Positions 7,834-16,250 are shown, numbered from the stretch's first letter. The stretch is DNA of 37,873 bases from Microthrixaceae bacterium (GCA_023958095.1 JAMLGJ010000028.1:1-37873), one strand, 5' to 3'. Numbers and translations are program-made. The notes: generated from the sequence alone by a model not told the origin.

Positions 7834-8654
7834 GCGACCTGGTCCTGCACGCGGGGTTCTCCTTCCTCACCGCCTTCCTCGGTGCGTTGGGCGGTATCGG
7901 CGGTGCGACGATCCTCGTGCCCCTGCTCATGGTCACGGGCCTCGGGATCCTCGAGGCGGCCCCACTGGGTCTGGTGAGTGTCGCTGCGACCTCGCTCAGC
8001 GCCTCCACTCGCCAGCTCGAGGCGGGACTCGTTCACCACCGGCTCGGGGTGACCGTCGAGGTCGTGGCTTCGTCGTTCGCAATCGTGGGTGCCCTCGCGT
8101 CCACCGCGGTGCCGGAGGTGTGGCTCGCCCGTTCGTTGGGGTTGGGTGCACTGGCCGGGGCGGTGTTCACACTTGCTCGGCGCGGGACCAGGAACCGTGG
8201 GGAGGTCGCGTTCCTCGGTGACTCCGCGGGCGAGTGGCCCGGCACCCTCGGGGGCACCTACCACTTCGACGGCCACTCGGTGCCCTACCAGGCACGGCGC
8301 GTCGGACTGGGACTAGGGGTCGCCGCCACCGCAGGTGCGATCTCGGGAATGGCAGGTGTGGGCGGAGGATTCCTCAAGACGCCCGCCATGAGCGAGGTCA
8401 TGCACGTGCCGGTGAAGGTCGCGGGTGCCACTGCGACCTTCACCTCCGGTGTGACCGCGGCTGCCGGATTGCTCGTGTTCGTGGGACAGGGCCGCGTGGA
8501 GCTCACGGACTCCGCAGCGGTGGCCCTGGGTGCCCTGGTCGGCGCGGCGCTGGGAGCCCGCGTCCAGGCCCGCCTGCAGGCGAGCAGGGCACGCCTGGTG
8601 ACCGGAGCGATCCTGTTGGTCGTGGCCGCGGTCGTGATCGGCAGGACACTGTGA
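7830..8654 (+). CDS. TauE/SafE (TSUP) family permease
   Basis: A 274-residue integral membrane protein of the TSUP family, with about 7-8 hydrophobic helices in two repeats. The first repeat begins FLTAFLGALGGIGGATILVP; the second carries GAISGMAGVGGGFLKTPAMS, the matching Gly-rich half-site. The central part is unusual: a soluble ~55-residue loop (about 110-160) holds GEVAFLGDSAGEWPGTL and a His/Tyr-rich stretch. Family members export or import organosulfur compounds, sulfite or small organic acids; the substrate here cannot be told. It overlaps the GH13 gene by 4 nt and the DUF1634-like gene by 4 nt, so the three are made together. Confidence 0.88.
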   Translation: MSDLVLHAGFSFLTAFLGALGGIGGATILVPLLMVTGLGILEAAPLGLVSVAATSLSASTRQLEAGLVHHRLGVTVEVVASSFAIVGALASTAVPEVWLARSLGLGALAGAVFTLARRGTRNRGEVAFLGDSAGEWPGTLGGTYHFDGHSVPYQARRVGLGLGVAATAGAISGMAGVGGGFLKTPAMSEVMHVPVKVAGATATFTSGVTAAAGLLVFVGQGRVELTDSAAVALGALVGAALGARVQARLQASRARLVTGAILLVVAAVVIGRTL

Positions 8655-8974
8655 GCGCCGGCCACCCGCCGGGCAGCCACGGTGGAGCTGCTCCGGACCC
8701 ACGAGCCGGCAGGTTCGACGCGCTGACCAGTGCACTCCGGGTGACCCAGTTGGCAGTGGCGCTCCTGGCGGCAACGGCGATCGTGGTGGGTTCGGGGCCC
8801 GCGGCAGCGGTGCTCGGAGCAGCAGCCCTGGGAGCACTCGTGGCGGCTGGTCCGGTACGGGTCGCATGGCTGGCCCAACGGTGGCTCCGCAGGGGTGACC
8901 GGCTCTACGGCTCGCTCGCAGTCCTGCTGGTGGTGCTGCCGGTGCTGGGCCTGGTGGTGTCGATCCTGCTCTGA
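8651..8974 (+). CDS. DUF1634-like membrane protein
   Basis: A 107-residue protein with a GTG start inside the GTGA overlap with the permease gene. It has three hydrophobic helices (about 30-50, 52-68 and 84-106). Between the second and third is PVRVAWLAQRWLRRGDRLYG, which matches the Pro-x-Arg-Val ... Arg-Asp-x-x-Tyr pattern of DUF1634 proteins. DUF1634 genes often follow TSUP permeases, as here, and probably encode an accessory subunit. The sequence gives no direct evidence of its role. Confidence 0.7.
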   Translation: MSAGHPPGSHGGAAPDPRAGRFDALTSALRVTQLAVALLAATAIVVGSGPAAAVLGAAALGALVAAGPVRVAWLAQRWLRRGDRLYGSLAVLLVVLPVLGLVVSILL

Positions 8975-8986
8975 ACGGCGCGGCGG

Positions 8987-10141
8987 TCAGCCGTCGAGGT
9001 CCACCAGCACCAGCCCCTTGCCCTTGGAGAACGCCAGCGCAGCGCTTCCCTCGACCATGCGCCTGATCGGTTCGCCCACTATCTCGGCACGCCATCCCGA
9101 TCCCAGGCGGGCATCCTGCTCGCCCCGCAGCAGCGCCTCGATGTCGCTGCGCGTCGCCAGGAGAGCCGTTTCGATGTCGAGCTCCCGGCAGTGCTGGTTC
9201 ACCCAGGTCGAGATGAGCGGCAGCACGGGGCGCAGGTCGGCCGGGAGCTCGGGGTTCGGCTTCTGCCTCCGTCGCTGCGGGCGCTTGCCCTCGGAGTCGC
9301 GGATGAGCGCCAGCAGGTCCTCTCCCCCACCAGCCTTGAGGACCCTGCCGTCGACTCCGCGCAGGCCCGTCAGTTCCTCGATCGTGGAGGGAGCGGCAGA
9401 GGCCACCGAGACCACCCCGAGGTCCGACAGGATGAAGCGGGGGGTCACGTCGAGTTCGACCGCCCGGCGTTCGCGCCAGGCCGCCACCGTCTGGGCGAGG
9501 GCGAGGCGGGCGCCCTTGAGGTGGCGGATCTCCTTGATGCGGCGCCAGACCTCCTCGGGATCCCGGGGGCCGGGAGGGTCGGATCGCAACTCCCCGCAGA
9601 TCTCAGCGACCCATTCGGTGCGGCCGCGCCGTTCGAGCTTCTCGGCCAGGACCTCGTGGAGGTCGAGCAGGTGGGCCACGTCCTGTGCCGCATAGGAGAG
9701 CTGTGCGTCCGACAGGGGTCGCCTGAGCCAGTCGGTCAACCGGTCGGCCTTGCCCATCGAGATGCCGAGCTCACCCTCGAGCAGCGTCGCGAGGCTGGGT
9801 GAGGTGTATCCCACGAATCCGGCCGCCAGCTGTGTGTCGAACAGTTCCCGGGGCAGGGCGCCACAAGAGCGGGCCAACACCTCCATGTCCTGGCGCGACG
9901 CGTGCATCACGGCGAGACCCGGCCCCTCGAGCACCTCGCGCAGCGGGGTCAGGTCAAATTCCAATGGGTCGACCAGGTACACCCCGTGGCGGTCGGCGAC
10001 CTGCACCAGGGCGACGTGGGGGAAGTACGTCTTCTCGCGGTGGAACTCCGTGTCGATGGCATAGGCCGGTTCCCCCGCGAGCCGCGACGCCAGTTCTGCG
10101 AACTGCTCGTCGCTGGTGATCAGGGAACGGCTGTCGTCCAT
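8987..10141 (-). CDS. rnd: Ribonuclease D
   Basis: A 384-residue 3'-5' exoribonuclease of the DEDDy type, used in tRNA and stable-RNA maturation. Exo motifs: Asp30 and Glu32 (AIDTEF), Asp85 (HASRQDMEV), and Tyr150/Asp154 (YAAQDVAHLLD). An HRDC domain covers roughly residues 200-285, and the C-terminal third resembles the second HRDC-like region of actinobacterial enzymes. It ends 12 nt from the convergent DUF1634-like gene. A 7-bp hairpin lies directly upstream of the start codon. Confidence 0.93.
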   Translation of the reverse strand: MDDSRSLITSDEQFAELASRLAGEPAYAIDTEFHREKTYFPHVALVQVADRHGVYLVDPLEFDLTPLREVLEGPGLAVMHASRQDMEVLARSCGALPRELFDTQLAAGFVGYTSPSLATLLEGELGISMGKADRLTDWLRRPLSDAQLSYAAQDVAHLLDLHEVLAEKLERRGRTEWVAEICGELRSDPPGPRDPEEVWRRIKEIRHLKGARLALAQTVAAWRERRAVELDVTPRFILSDLGVVSVASAAPSTIEELTGLRGVDGRVLKAGGGEDLLALIRDSEGKRPQRRRQKPNPELPADLRPVLPLISTWVNQHCRELDIETALLATRSDIEALLRGEQDARLGSGWRAEIVGEPIRRMVEGSAALAFSKGKGLVLVDLDG

Positions 10142-10148
10142 GGGGTCC

Positions 10149-10167
10149 GGCGAGTCCTCAACTCGCC
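10149..10167 (-). promoter_or_regulatory. Hairpin directly upstream of rnd
   Basis: A perfect 7-bp inverted repeat (GGCGAGT / ACTCGCC) with a 5-nt loop ends 7 nt before the ATG of rnd. On the transcribed strand the loop contains TGAGG, the only ribosome-site-like sequence nearby. It may terminate the upstream rhodanese transcript, control rnd translation, or be an operator. Confidence 0.4.
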
Positions 10168-10180
10168 CTGTCGGAACCGC

Positions 10181-10489
10181 TCACCCTGATTCCGTGGGCC
10201 GACCGCTGTCCACCCATGCGAGGGTTCCACCCGCGACGTTGGTCGCGCTGCGACCCGCCTGCACGAGTTGCTGGCACGCAGTCATGGAGCGGGCCCCGCT
10301 GCGGCAGATCACGTGCACGTGACCCTCGGGGATCTCTGCGATCCGGGCCGCGAGCTCTCCCAGCGGGATGTGCTGCACGCCGGGCACCCGGACGGCCTGC
10401 AGCTCGTCGGCCTCCCGGACGTCCACCAGCACGATCCCATCGGACATGCGCTGGTCGAGCTCGTCGACGTTGATCTCCTCGATCGGCAA
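10181..10489 (-). CDS. Single-domain rhodanese-like sulfurtransferase
   Basis: A 102-residue rhodanese-fold protein. The TTG start at 10489 is supported by GAGGAGG 6 nt upstream; no closer ATG gives a complete domain. The active-site loop is CRSGAR with Cys62 as the persulfide-forming residue, and the N-terminal LVDVREADEL motif is present. Such proteins carry sulfane sulfur for cofactor synthesis or thiosulfate detoxification; the partner is unknown. It lies 34 nt downstream of the MobA-like gene, on the same strand. Confidence 0.88.
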   Translation of the reverse strand: MPIEEINVDELDQRMSDGIVLVDVREADELQAVRVPGVQHIPLGELAARIAEIPEGHVHVICRSGARSMTACQQLVQAGRSATNVAGGTLAWVDSGRPTESG

Positions 10490-10523
10490 CCGTGACCTCC
10501 TCGTTCGGACCCGCGCGAGGCTC

Positions 10524-11162
10524 TCAGGATACCGGCCGCCCGGGTTCGTCGGTAACCGCCCACAATCCGGCGCCTCGTGCGTCGGAGGGAGTGTCGAGGT
10601 CACGGAGCCTTTCGGGCACGGGCGGTGCGTGCAGCCGCACACCGCTACCCAGCAGCGCTCCGAGGGACATGGCCCGTGTCCGGCGCGTGCCCCGCACGGC
10701 CAGCTGCCCGGCGTGGTCGGCAGGGACAACCACCAGGGACCAAGCGGGTCGTCCATCGAGCAGGAAGGCGTGCGTTCCGGGTGCGGTCCCGGTGGTGTCG
10801 ACGCGCCCGGCATGCGCGAGGAGCACCTCGACCGTTTCGGCGTCGAGGAGCGCCAGGTCGCACGCCGCCACCACCAGGGAGCGACCCGCGTGACGCGAGG
10901 CGGCCTGCACGATCGCCGCAGCGGGTCCACCGCCGGGTTCCAGGTCGGCCACCACGGCGAGGTCGGAGGTGGCCAGACACGGGTCCGCCCCCTGGAGCTC
11001 CACCGTGCCGCAGCCTCCGACACGGAGTGCGGTGGCAACCCGGTGTGCCCACGGTGGGTCACCGATGGAGGCCTTGTCGGTGCCCATCCTGGTCGAGTCG
11101 CCCCCGCAGAGCACGACCCCCACTGCAGGGGCCGGGGTGTCACGCACCGCTGCCGCGGTCAT
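10524..11162 (-). CDS. MobA-like molybdenum cofactor guanylyltransferase
   Basis: A 212-residue nucleotidyltransferase. The nucleotide-binding signature VVLCGGDSTRMGTDKAS (16-32) is the MobA LAGGxSxRMGxDK motif with Cys in place of Ala. Later come DLEPGGGPAAAI, equivalent to the PGxGPL loop, and ACDLALLD, the metal-binding Asp. MobA joins GMP to molybdopterin to make the guanine-dinucleotide cofactor. The C-terminus is compact and partly degenerate, so a different NTP-transferase substrate (for example CofC- or MocA-like) is possible. It begins inside the last 23 nt of the DUF3151 gene. Confidence 0.75.
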   Translation of the reverse strand: MTAAAVRDTPAPAVGVVLCGGDSTRMGTDKASIGDPPWAHRVATALRVGGCGTVELQGADPCLATSDLAVVADLEPGGGPAAAIVQAASRHAGRSLVVAACDLALLDAETVEVLLAHAGRVDTTGTAPGTHAFLLDGRPAWSLVVVPADHAGQLAVRGTRRTRAMSLGALLGSGVRLHAPPVPERLRDLDTPSDARGAGLWAVTDEPGRPVS

Positions 11163-11595
11163 CCACGGGTGGGAACTTCTCGGGGTCGAGCTGGTTGAGG
11201 AACACGCCGCAGCGCTCCGCCTCGTCGAACTCGCCGATCTCCCGGGCCTGCTCCGCGAGTCCCGCCAGGCAGCGCAGGAATCCCCGGTTGCCCTCGTGGC
11301 TCCAGCGGACGTATCCACTTCCACTCCATCCGGCCGCCCTCAGGGCATCCAGACCCCGGTGGTAGCCGACGCGGTAGGCGGCGTAGCGTTCCACGGTGTC
11401 GCGGCCCAGCTCGGCGAGGCACGCCCATGCCTCGGGATCCCGCGGCCAGCGGCTCACGACCGCTGCCACGGCCCCGCGCCGTTCCGGGGCGGGTCGGCCC
11501 AGCGCCTCGGTGAGGGCGGAACTCGCCGCCGGATCACGTTCCAGTTCGGTTCGCGGCGGGCCGTCTGCGTGCAGGTTCACCGGTGACTCGGACAT
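11140..11595 (-). CDS. DUF3151 family protein
   Basis: A 151-residue protein. The ATG at 11595 fits the family start, although no ribosome site is visible. The central part has the DUF3151 pattern: ACLAELGRDTVERYAAYRVG, then YHRGLDALRAAGW, SHEGNRGFLRCLAGLA and a final Leu-Asp-Pro. This family is confined largely to Actinobacteria. The helical repeats look TPR-like, but no biochemical role is known. Its end overlaps the MobA-like start by 23 nt. Confidence 0.85.
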   Translation of the reverse strand: MSESPVNLHADGPPRTELERDPAASSALTEALGRPAPERRGAVAAVVSRWPRDPEAWACLAELGRDTVERYAAYRVGYHRGLDALRAAGWSGSGYVRWSHEGNRGFLRCLAGLAEQAREIGEFDEAERCGVFLNQLDPEKFPPVDDRGSGA

Positions 11596-11647
11596 GCCAA
11601 ACCATGCCACCTGAGGGGGCCCCGGTCGTGTCAGCCCTCGGCAGTCC

Positions 11648-12628
11648 TCACCCGGTGGGCGACTCCTCGTCGTCACCGAACACGATTGCGCCCTCGGGGT
11701 CCGCCGCGGCCTTCTCGGCGACGCGCGAGCGCGCCAGGCCCGAGGGAAGCCGTAGCCGGGCGAGTCGCTCGCGGAGCCCGGTGGGTTCCGCCCTGATCTC
11801 CTCGGCGCGGGTCTCGAGGAACTCCGCGGAGTTGGTGTAGCCCTGGCGGATCAGGTCCGCGGACCTGCTGAAGTCGTCGTACTTGAGCTCCGGGCGCCGT
11901 CCCGGTGGCAGGACCACCACCTCGACGCCCTCGGGCAGTGCGGCCAGGTCCCGGGCGAAGCGGTTGTTGCGGGCCAGCCAGTAGGCGAGCAGGGCCCCGT
12001 CGAGCGGCCGCCGGATGTCGGCCTCGGGTCTGCCGTGCGGACCCACGTGCAGCACGAAGATCCGGTTGCAGCCGAGCTCCACGGCACGTGCGACCGGAAC
12101 GTTGTCGACCACGCCGCCGTCCAGGTAGCGCACGCCGTCCAGTTCGACCGGTGGGTAGACCGCCGGCAGGGCTGCAGATGCCAGGACCGCAGGGACGACC
12201 TGTCCCTCCGTGAACCACTCCGCCATGGCGGTGTCCACGTTGGTCGCCACGCACTGGAACTCCACCGCCAGGGACTCGAAGGTGAGCTGGTCCCCCAGCA
12301 TCGCCTCGACGGTCTCGCGCAGCCCCTGGTTGTCGTGCAGCGATGCACCCTTGCGGAGCAGTTGGAGGGCGTTGGGCACCAGGGAGGAAGGCATGAGGGT
12401 CGGGGACTCGATGTCCCTCCAGCGGTCCGCGAGGCGTTGCACACCCGCCCGGGTCGGAGCTCGGCTGTAGGCGGCGCCGTTGAGTGCGCCCACCGAACAC
12501 CCGAGTACGACGTCGGGCACGATGTCATGCTCGGCGAGCGCTGTGAGCATCCCGACCTGGAGTGCTCCCAGGTTGCCCCCACCGGAAAGCACGAACGCCG
12601 TTCGTTGCTGGTTGCGCCGCAGGATCAC
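11648..12628 (-). CDS. Patatin-like phospholipase, RssA type
   Basis: A 326-residue patatin-fold lipid acyl hydrolase. The GTG start overlaps the alpha/beta hydrolase stop (GTGA). Motifs: oxyanion-hole SGGGNLGALQ at 15-24, nucleophile elbow GCSVG with Ser45, and the catalytic Asp170 in YLDGGVVDN, giving a complete Ser-Asp dyad. The NTE/RssA subgroup is cytoplasmic or membrane-associated and hydrolyses phospholipids or lysophospholipids. It is last in a pyruvate kinase, hydrolase, patatin run. Confidence 0.9.
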   Translation of the reverse strand: MILRRNQQRTAFVLSGGGNLGALQVGMLTALAEHDIVPDVVLGCSVGALNGAAYSRAPTRAGVQRLADRWRDIESPTLMPSSLVPNALQLLRKGASLHDNQGLRETVEAMLGDQLTFESLAVEFQCVATNVDTAMAEWFTEGQVVPAVLASAALPAVYPPVELDGVRYLDGGVVDNVPVARAVELGCNRIFVLHVGPHGRPEADIRRPLDGALLAYWLARNNRFARDLAALPEGVEVVVLPPGRRPELKYDDFSRSADLIRQGYTNSAEFLETRAEEIRAEPTGLRERLARLRLPSGLARSRVAEKAAADPEGAIVFGDDEESPTG

Positions 12629-13527
12629 CGCCCGCCCCCCGGGTCGCGGTGCAGTCGCTCGGGCAGCGCGGTGGCCACCCAGCTCGAGAAGCGGTCGGGG
12701 TTGCCGAGATGGGCACCGTGGGAGGCGCCGGGCATCACCTCGACCGCAGCGCCGCTGGCGTCCGCCAGCAGTTCCGCCGCCCGGTGCAGGTGCGCCGGGC
12801 CCACCTCGCCGACGCCGATGCGCAGCCTCCATGGTGGACTCGGCACCGGGATCCGCTGTCGTTCTCGGCGAGCGTCGACCAGCTCTGCCATCAGCACCGG
12901 TCCCTCGGAACGACGTCTGTCGCGCGCCGCTGCTCCCACCCGTTCCCAGGCAGCGTCGCCGACCATGGACCGGTAGAAGAACTCCGCAGCTGCGGCTGCA
13001 CCCGCACGGTGTCCTTCCTCGATCGTCATCGCCCCTGATGTCGCGTGCCCGGTGTCGGTCCAGGGAAGGGGGGCTTCGAAGACCATCACCGTGGAGTGCC
13101 CGCTCGGCCCGGCGGGGAACCGGTCCGCGGTGGCCATGAGTGCCACCAGGCCACCGAGGCTGTGGCCCACGAGCAGCACCGGGAGCCCGGGACGCTCCCC
13201 GGTCACCTTCCCCACCACGCTGCGCAGGTCATCGACATGGATGGCCAGGGCCTCCCCGGCCTCGTCATCCCCGTCGGGTGCCCCGGGCCACGCATCGGAG
13301 TCCCCGTAGCCGCGACGGTCGTAGGCGACGGTCCACGCGGAATCGACTCGGCGCATCACGCGGGCGAAGCTCGCCGCGCGGTCCATGGCCCCGTGCACGA
13401 ACACCACGGTGGCGGCCTGCGAAGGGTCGATCGTGCCGGGGTCGGGGCGGCGGCGCCTGACGGCCAGGCCGTCGAGCATGAAGTGCTCGACGCCGCCACG
13501 TGCACCGCTGCCGCTCGCGGGGCCCAC
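12625..13527 (-). CDS. Alpha/beta hydrolase
   Basis: A 300-residue alpha/beta-hydrolase-fold protein. Motifs: oxyanion-region FVHGAMD (43-49), YDRRGYGDSD, nucleophile GHSLGG with Ser123, and a late His in GASHGAHLGNPDRF. The substrate cannot be told. The start is uncertain: a GTG at 13527, 2 nt after the pyruvate kinase stop, is used here because it gives tight coupling. An ATG at 13479 would shorten the protein by 16 residues without losing any motif. It is flanked by overlapping or touching genes on both sides. Confidence 0.85.
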   Translation of the reverse strand: MGPASGSGARGGVEHFMLDGLAVRRRRPDPGTIDPSQAATVVFVHGAMDRAASFARVMRRVDSAWTVAYDRRGYGDSDAWPGAPDGDDEAGEALAIHVDDLRSVVGKVTGERPGLPVLLVGHSLGGLVALMATADRFPAGPSGHSTVMVFEAPLPWTDTGHATSGAMTIEEGHRAGAAAAAEFFYRSMVGDAAWERVGAAARDRRRSEGPVLMAELVDARRERQRIPVPSPPWRLRIGVGEVGPAHLHRAAELLADASGAAVEVMPGASHGAHLGNPDRFSSWVATALPERLHRDPGGGR

Positions 13528-13529
13528 CC

Positions 13530-14954
13530 TCAGGGCACCACGGCGAGTCGGAGCATGTCGGTGCTGCGTCCTCCGGTGCCCGCCAGCACCGCTACGACGT
13601 CGCCGCTGCGCACGTGCCCGCCCTCGCGGGCCGCGAGGATCATCTCGTCCATCGTCTCGATGCTGTCGACGTGCCCGCTCGCCTGTGCGGGTACCGTCCC
13701 CCAGCTGAGCGTCAGCTGTCGGACCGTGCGCCTGTGGGGGCTGAACCCGATGATCGGCATGCTCGGGCGGAACCTCGCGATGGAACGGACCGTGAAGCCC
13801 GACTCGCTGATGCAGATGATCGCTGCAACCCCCATCTCGGTGGCCGCACGCCACGTGGCGGCGGTCATTGCATCGGTGATCGGGTTCGCGGCACCCGAGG
13901 GTTGGTCGGAGCGGATGAGCCGTATGCGCCTTGCCCAGGCGCCGTAGTCGAACTCGGCGTCGGCCTTCGCAGCGACACGCGCCATCGTTGCCACAGTGGC
14001 CACCGGGTTCTCCCCCACAGCGGTCTCCGCGGAGAGCATGACCGCTGATGAACCGTCGAAGATCGCGTTCGCCGCGTCGCTCACCTCTGCCCGGGTGGGT
14101 GCGGGGGAGGTGATCATGGACTCGAACATCTGGGTGGCGGTGATGACGGGTTTGCCTCCGGAGATGCAGTCCCGGGTGATGCGCTTCTGGAGGTGCGGGA
14201 GCTCCTCGATGCCGAGTTCGGAACCGAGGTCACCCCGGGCGATCATGATCGCCCCGGACGCCTCGATGATCCCCTCCAGGTTCTGCACCGCGGCCCTGGT
14301 CTCGATCTTCGCCACCAGCAGCGGTCCCCGCGGGTAGGGCTCCGTGCCGACCCGCCGGATGTCGTGCGCGGAGCGGATGAAGGAGAGCGCGACCATGTCG
14401 ACCCCCGCATCCACGAACGCATCGAGCTTCCGCAGGTCCTCGGGCGTGGGCGAGGCGATCGAGAGCCGGTCGGAGGGAACGTGGAGTCCCGGCCGACCCT
14501 GCACCGGACCGCCGTGTGCGATGCGCACCGAGGCACGGTCACGCCCCACGTCCTCGATCTGCATGACGACGCTGCCGTCACCGACCGCGAGGAGGTCCCC
14601 CTCCCGGACGTCCTCGAGCAGCTGTTCGTAGTCGACGCCCAGTTCCCCGCCCCCCGAGGTGTCGAGGCCCGGCACGAGGCTGAACCGCTCGCCACCGCCG
14701 AGCCAGACCGACGAGTCCCCGAAACTGCCGAGGCGCACCTTGGGTCCCGGCAGGTCCACCAGCACCCCCACCACGTGGCCGGTCTCCTCGGCCACCTGCC
14801 GGATGCGGCGGTAGCGCTCCAGGACCTCCTCGAGCGTGTTGTGGGCGAGGCCCAGGCGCGCCACGTCCATCCCTGCGTCCATCAGATCGGCGAGCGTCTT
14901 GCGGTCGTCGGATGCCGGGCCGATCGTGGCCACGATCTTGGTGCGTCGCGTCAT
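13530..14954 (-). CDS. pyk: Pyruvate kinase, divergent cation site
   Basis: A 474-residue pyruvate kinase, the last ATP-forming step of glycolysis. Present: KIVATIGPAS at the start, the catalytic KIE (Lys216, Glu218), IARGDLG (Asp242) and TQMFESMITSPAPTRAEVSD, followed by AVMLSAETA. Two conserved loops are altered. The usual RxNxSHG reads RLGLAHN (33-39), replacing the Asn and Ser that ligate K+. The usual DTKGPE reads DLPGPK (67-72), placing Lys where K+-dependent enzymes have Glu. A Lys there is known from K+-independent pyruvate kinases. The ATG follows a leaderless -10 box, and the gene heads the hydrolase-patatin run. Confidence 0.92.
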   Translation of the reverse strand: MTRRTKIVATIGPASDDRKTLADLMDAGMDVARLGLAHNTLEEVLERYRRIRQVAEETGHVVGVLVDLPGPKVRLGSFGDSSVWLGGGERFSLVPGLDTSGGGELGVDYEQLLEDVREGDLLAVGDGSVVMQIEDVGRDRASVRIAHGGPVQGRPGLHVPSDRLSIASPTPEDLRKLDAFVDAGVDMVALSFIRSAHDIRRVGTEPYPRGPLLVAKIETRAAVQNLEGIIEASGAIMIARGDLGSELGIEELPHLQKRITRDCISGGKPVITATQMFESMITSPAPTRAEVSDAANAIFDGSSAVMLSAETAVGENPVATVATMARVAAKADAEFDYGAWARRIRLIRSDQPSGAANPITDAMTAATWRAATEMGVAAIICISESGFTVRSIARFRPSMPIIGFSPHRRTVRQLTLSWGTVPAQASGHVDSIETMDEMILAAREGGHVRSGDVVAVLAGTGGRSTDMLRLAVVP

Positions 14955-14960
14955 GGCTCC

Positions 14961-14966
14961 AAGCTA
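14961..14966 (-). promoter_or_regulatory. Leaderless -10 box for pyk
   Basis: Minus-strand TAGCTT is followed by 6 nt and the ATG of pyk. The intervening GGAGCC lies too near the start codon to serve as a normal ribosome site, so a leaderless transcript is likely. Confidence 0.5.
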
Positions 14967-15014
14967 TTGGCTCAACCGGTGCGCCGGGCACAGCCCGTCG
15001 GGGAGCCTTCCCGG

Positions 15015-16226
15015 TCAGGAACGCGGCACGTCGCTCCAGGGCAGGTCCTTGTCGGCGCGGACGTCGCCGGGGAGTCCCAGCACCCGTTCACCCAGGATGT
15101 TCCTGAGCACCTCGGAGGTGCCCCCCTCGATCGAGTTGGCCCGGGCGCGCAGGAAGTTGGCGGCGAGGTCGTCACCGAACAGGGCGCTCTTCGAGGTGGG
15201 CTCGTCATATGAGCCGTAGAGCATCCCATCGGCACCGGCCAGGTCGGTCGTGGCCTCGTAGATGTCCTTGTTGAGCTCCGCCATGGCGAGCTTCGCGACC
15301 GACCCCTCGGGCCCGGGTGTGCCGAGCTTGCGGTTGGCCGCCGCACGCATGTTGGTGAGCCTGTTCACCTCGGAGCGCGCCCACAGCTGCACGACGCGGT
15401 CCCTCATGACCTCGTCCGTGCTTCCGTGGGCGGAGTAGGCATCCACGAGCTGTCGAATCGGGCCCGAGCCCCTCGGGGGTGCCCCGGTACCCGCCCCGAT
15501 GGAGACCCGCTCGTTCATGAGCGTGGTGATAGCGACGGACCACCCCCTGCCCACCTCGTCGAGGCGCATCGAGTCGGGAATGCGCACGTCGGTGAAGTAC
15601 ACCTCGTTGAACTCGGCGTCCCCTGTCATCTGCCGGAGTGGTCGCGTCTCGACCCCCGGTGCGCGCATGTCGACGATGAAGGCCGTCATGCCCCGGTGCT
15701 TCGGCACCTCCGGATCGGAGCGGGCGATGAGCAGCCCGTAGCTGGACACGTGGGCCAGGGTGGTCCACACCTTCTGGCCGTTGACGACCCATTCCTCGCC
15801 GTCGCGCTCGGCGCGTGTGGCCAGCGAGGCCACGTCGGAGCCCGCACCCGGTTCGGAGAACAGCTGGCACCAGATGTGCTCGTTGGTGAACAGTGGCCTC
15901 AGCAGGGCCCTCTGCTCGTCGGTGCCGTGCACCTCCACGGCCGGACCGCACATCCCGTAGCCGATCGGGTTCCGCAGCCCTCCGAGGGGGCCACCCGCCT
16001 CTGTGATCCGCCCGGTGGCGAGTGCCTGGAGGCGCGGATTCACGCCCAGGCCGCCGAGTCCCCGCGGGAAGTGCACCCACGCGAGGCCTGCGTCGTACTG
16101 CGCTCCCAGGAACTCCGTCTCGCCGGTCGTGTCGGGGTCGAACTCCGCGAGCAGCCGTTCGGTGGCCTCCTGCACCTCGAGAGCATCAGGGTCGGTGGTG
16201 CCGACCGTGTCACCGGAGCTGTCCAT
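15015..16226 (-). CDS. Acyl-CoA dehydrogenase
   Basis: A 403-residue FAD-dependent acyl-CoA dehydrogenase. The ATG at 16226 has GGAG 9 nt and GGAGG 3 nt upstream; an open frame running further upstream crosses the tandem repeats and is not credible. Motifs: QLFSEPGAGSDVASLATRAE (flavin and substrate contacts), NGQKVWTT, the C-terminal-domain NERVSIG, and the terminal SIEGGTSEVLRNILGERVLG, typical of the FadE-like enzymes abundant in actinobacteria. It catalyses the first alpha-beta oxidation of an acyl-CoA; chain length cannot be inferred. It diverges from the phosphodiesterase gene across the palindromic repeat array. Confidence 0.93.
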   Translation of the reverse strand: MDSSGDTVGTTDPDALEVQEATERLLAEFDPDTTGETEFLGAQYDAGLAWVHFPRGLGGLGVNPRLQALATGRITEAGGPLGGLRNPIGYGMCGPAVEVHGTDEQRALLRPLFTNEHIWCQLFSEPGAGSDVASLATRAERDGEEWVVNGQKVWTTLAHVSSYGLLIARSDPEVPKHRGMTAFIVDMRAPGVETRPLRQMTGDAEFNEVYFTDVRIPDSMRLDEVGRGWSVAITTLMNERVSIGAGTGAPPRGSGPIRQLVDAYSAHGSTDEVMRDRVVQLWARSEVNRLTNMRAAANRKLGTPGPEGSVAKLAMAELNKDIYEATTDLAGADGMLYGSYDEPTSKSALFGDDLAANFLRARANSIEGGTSEVLRNILGERVLGLPGDVRADKDLPWSDVPRS

Positions 16227-16250
16227 GGGCCTCCACTCCTTGTTGCCGGT

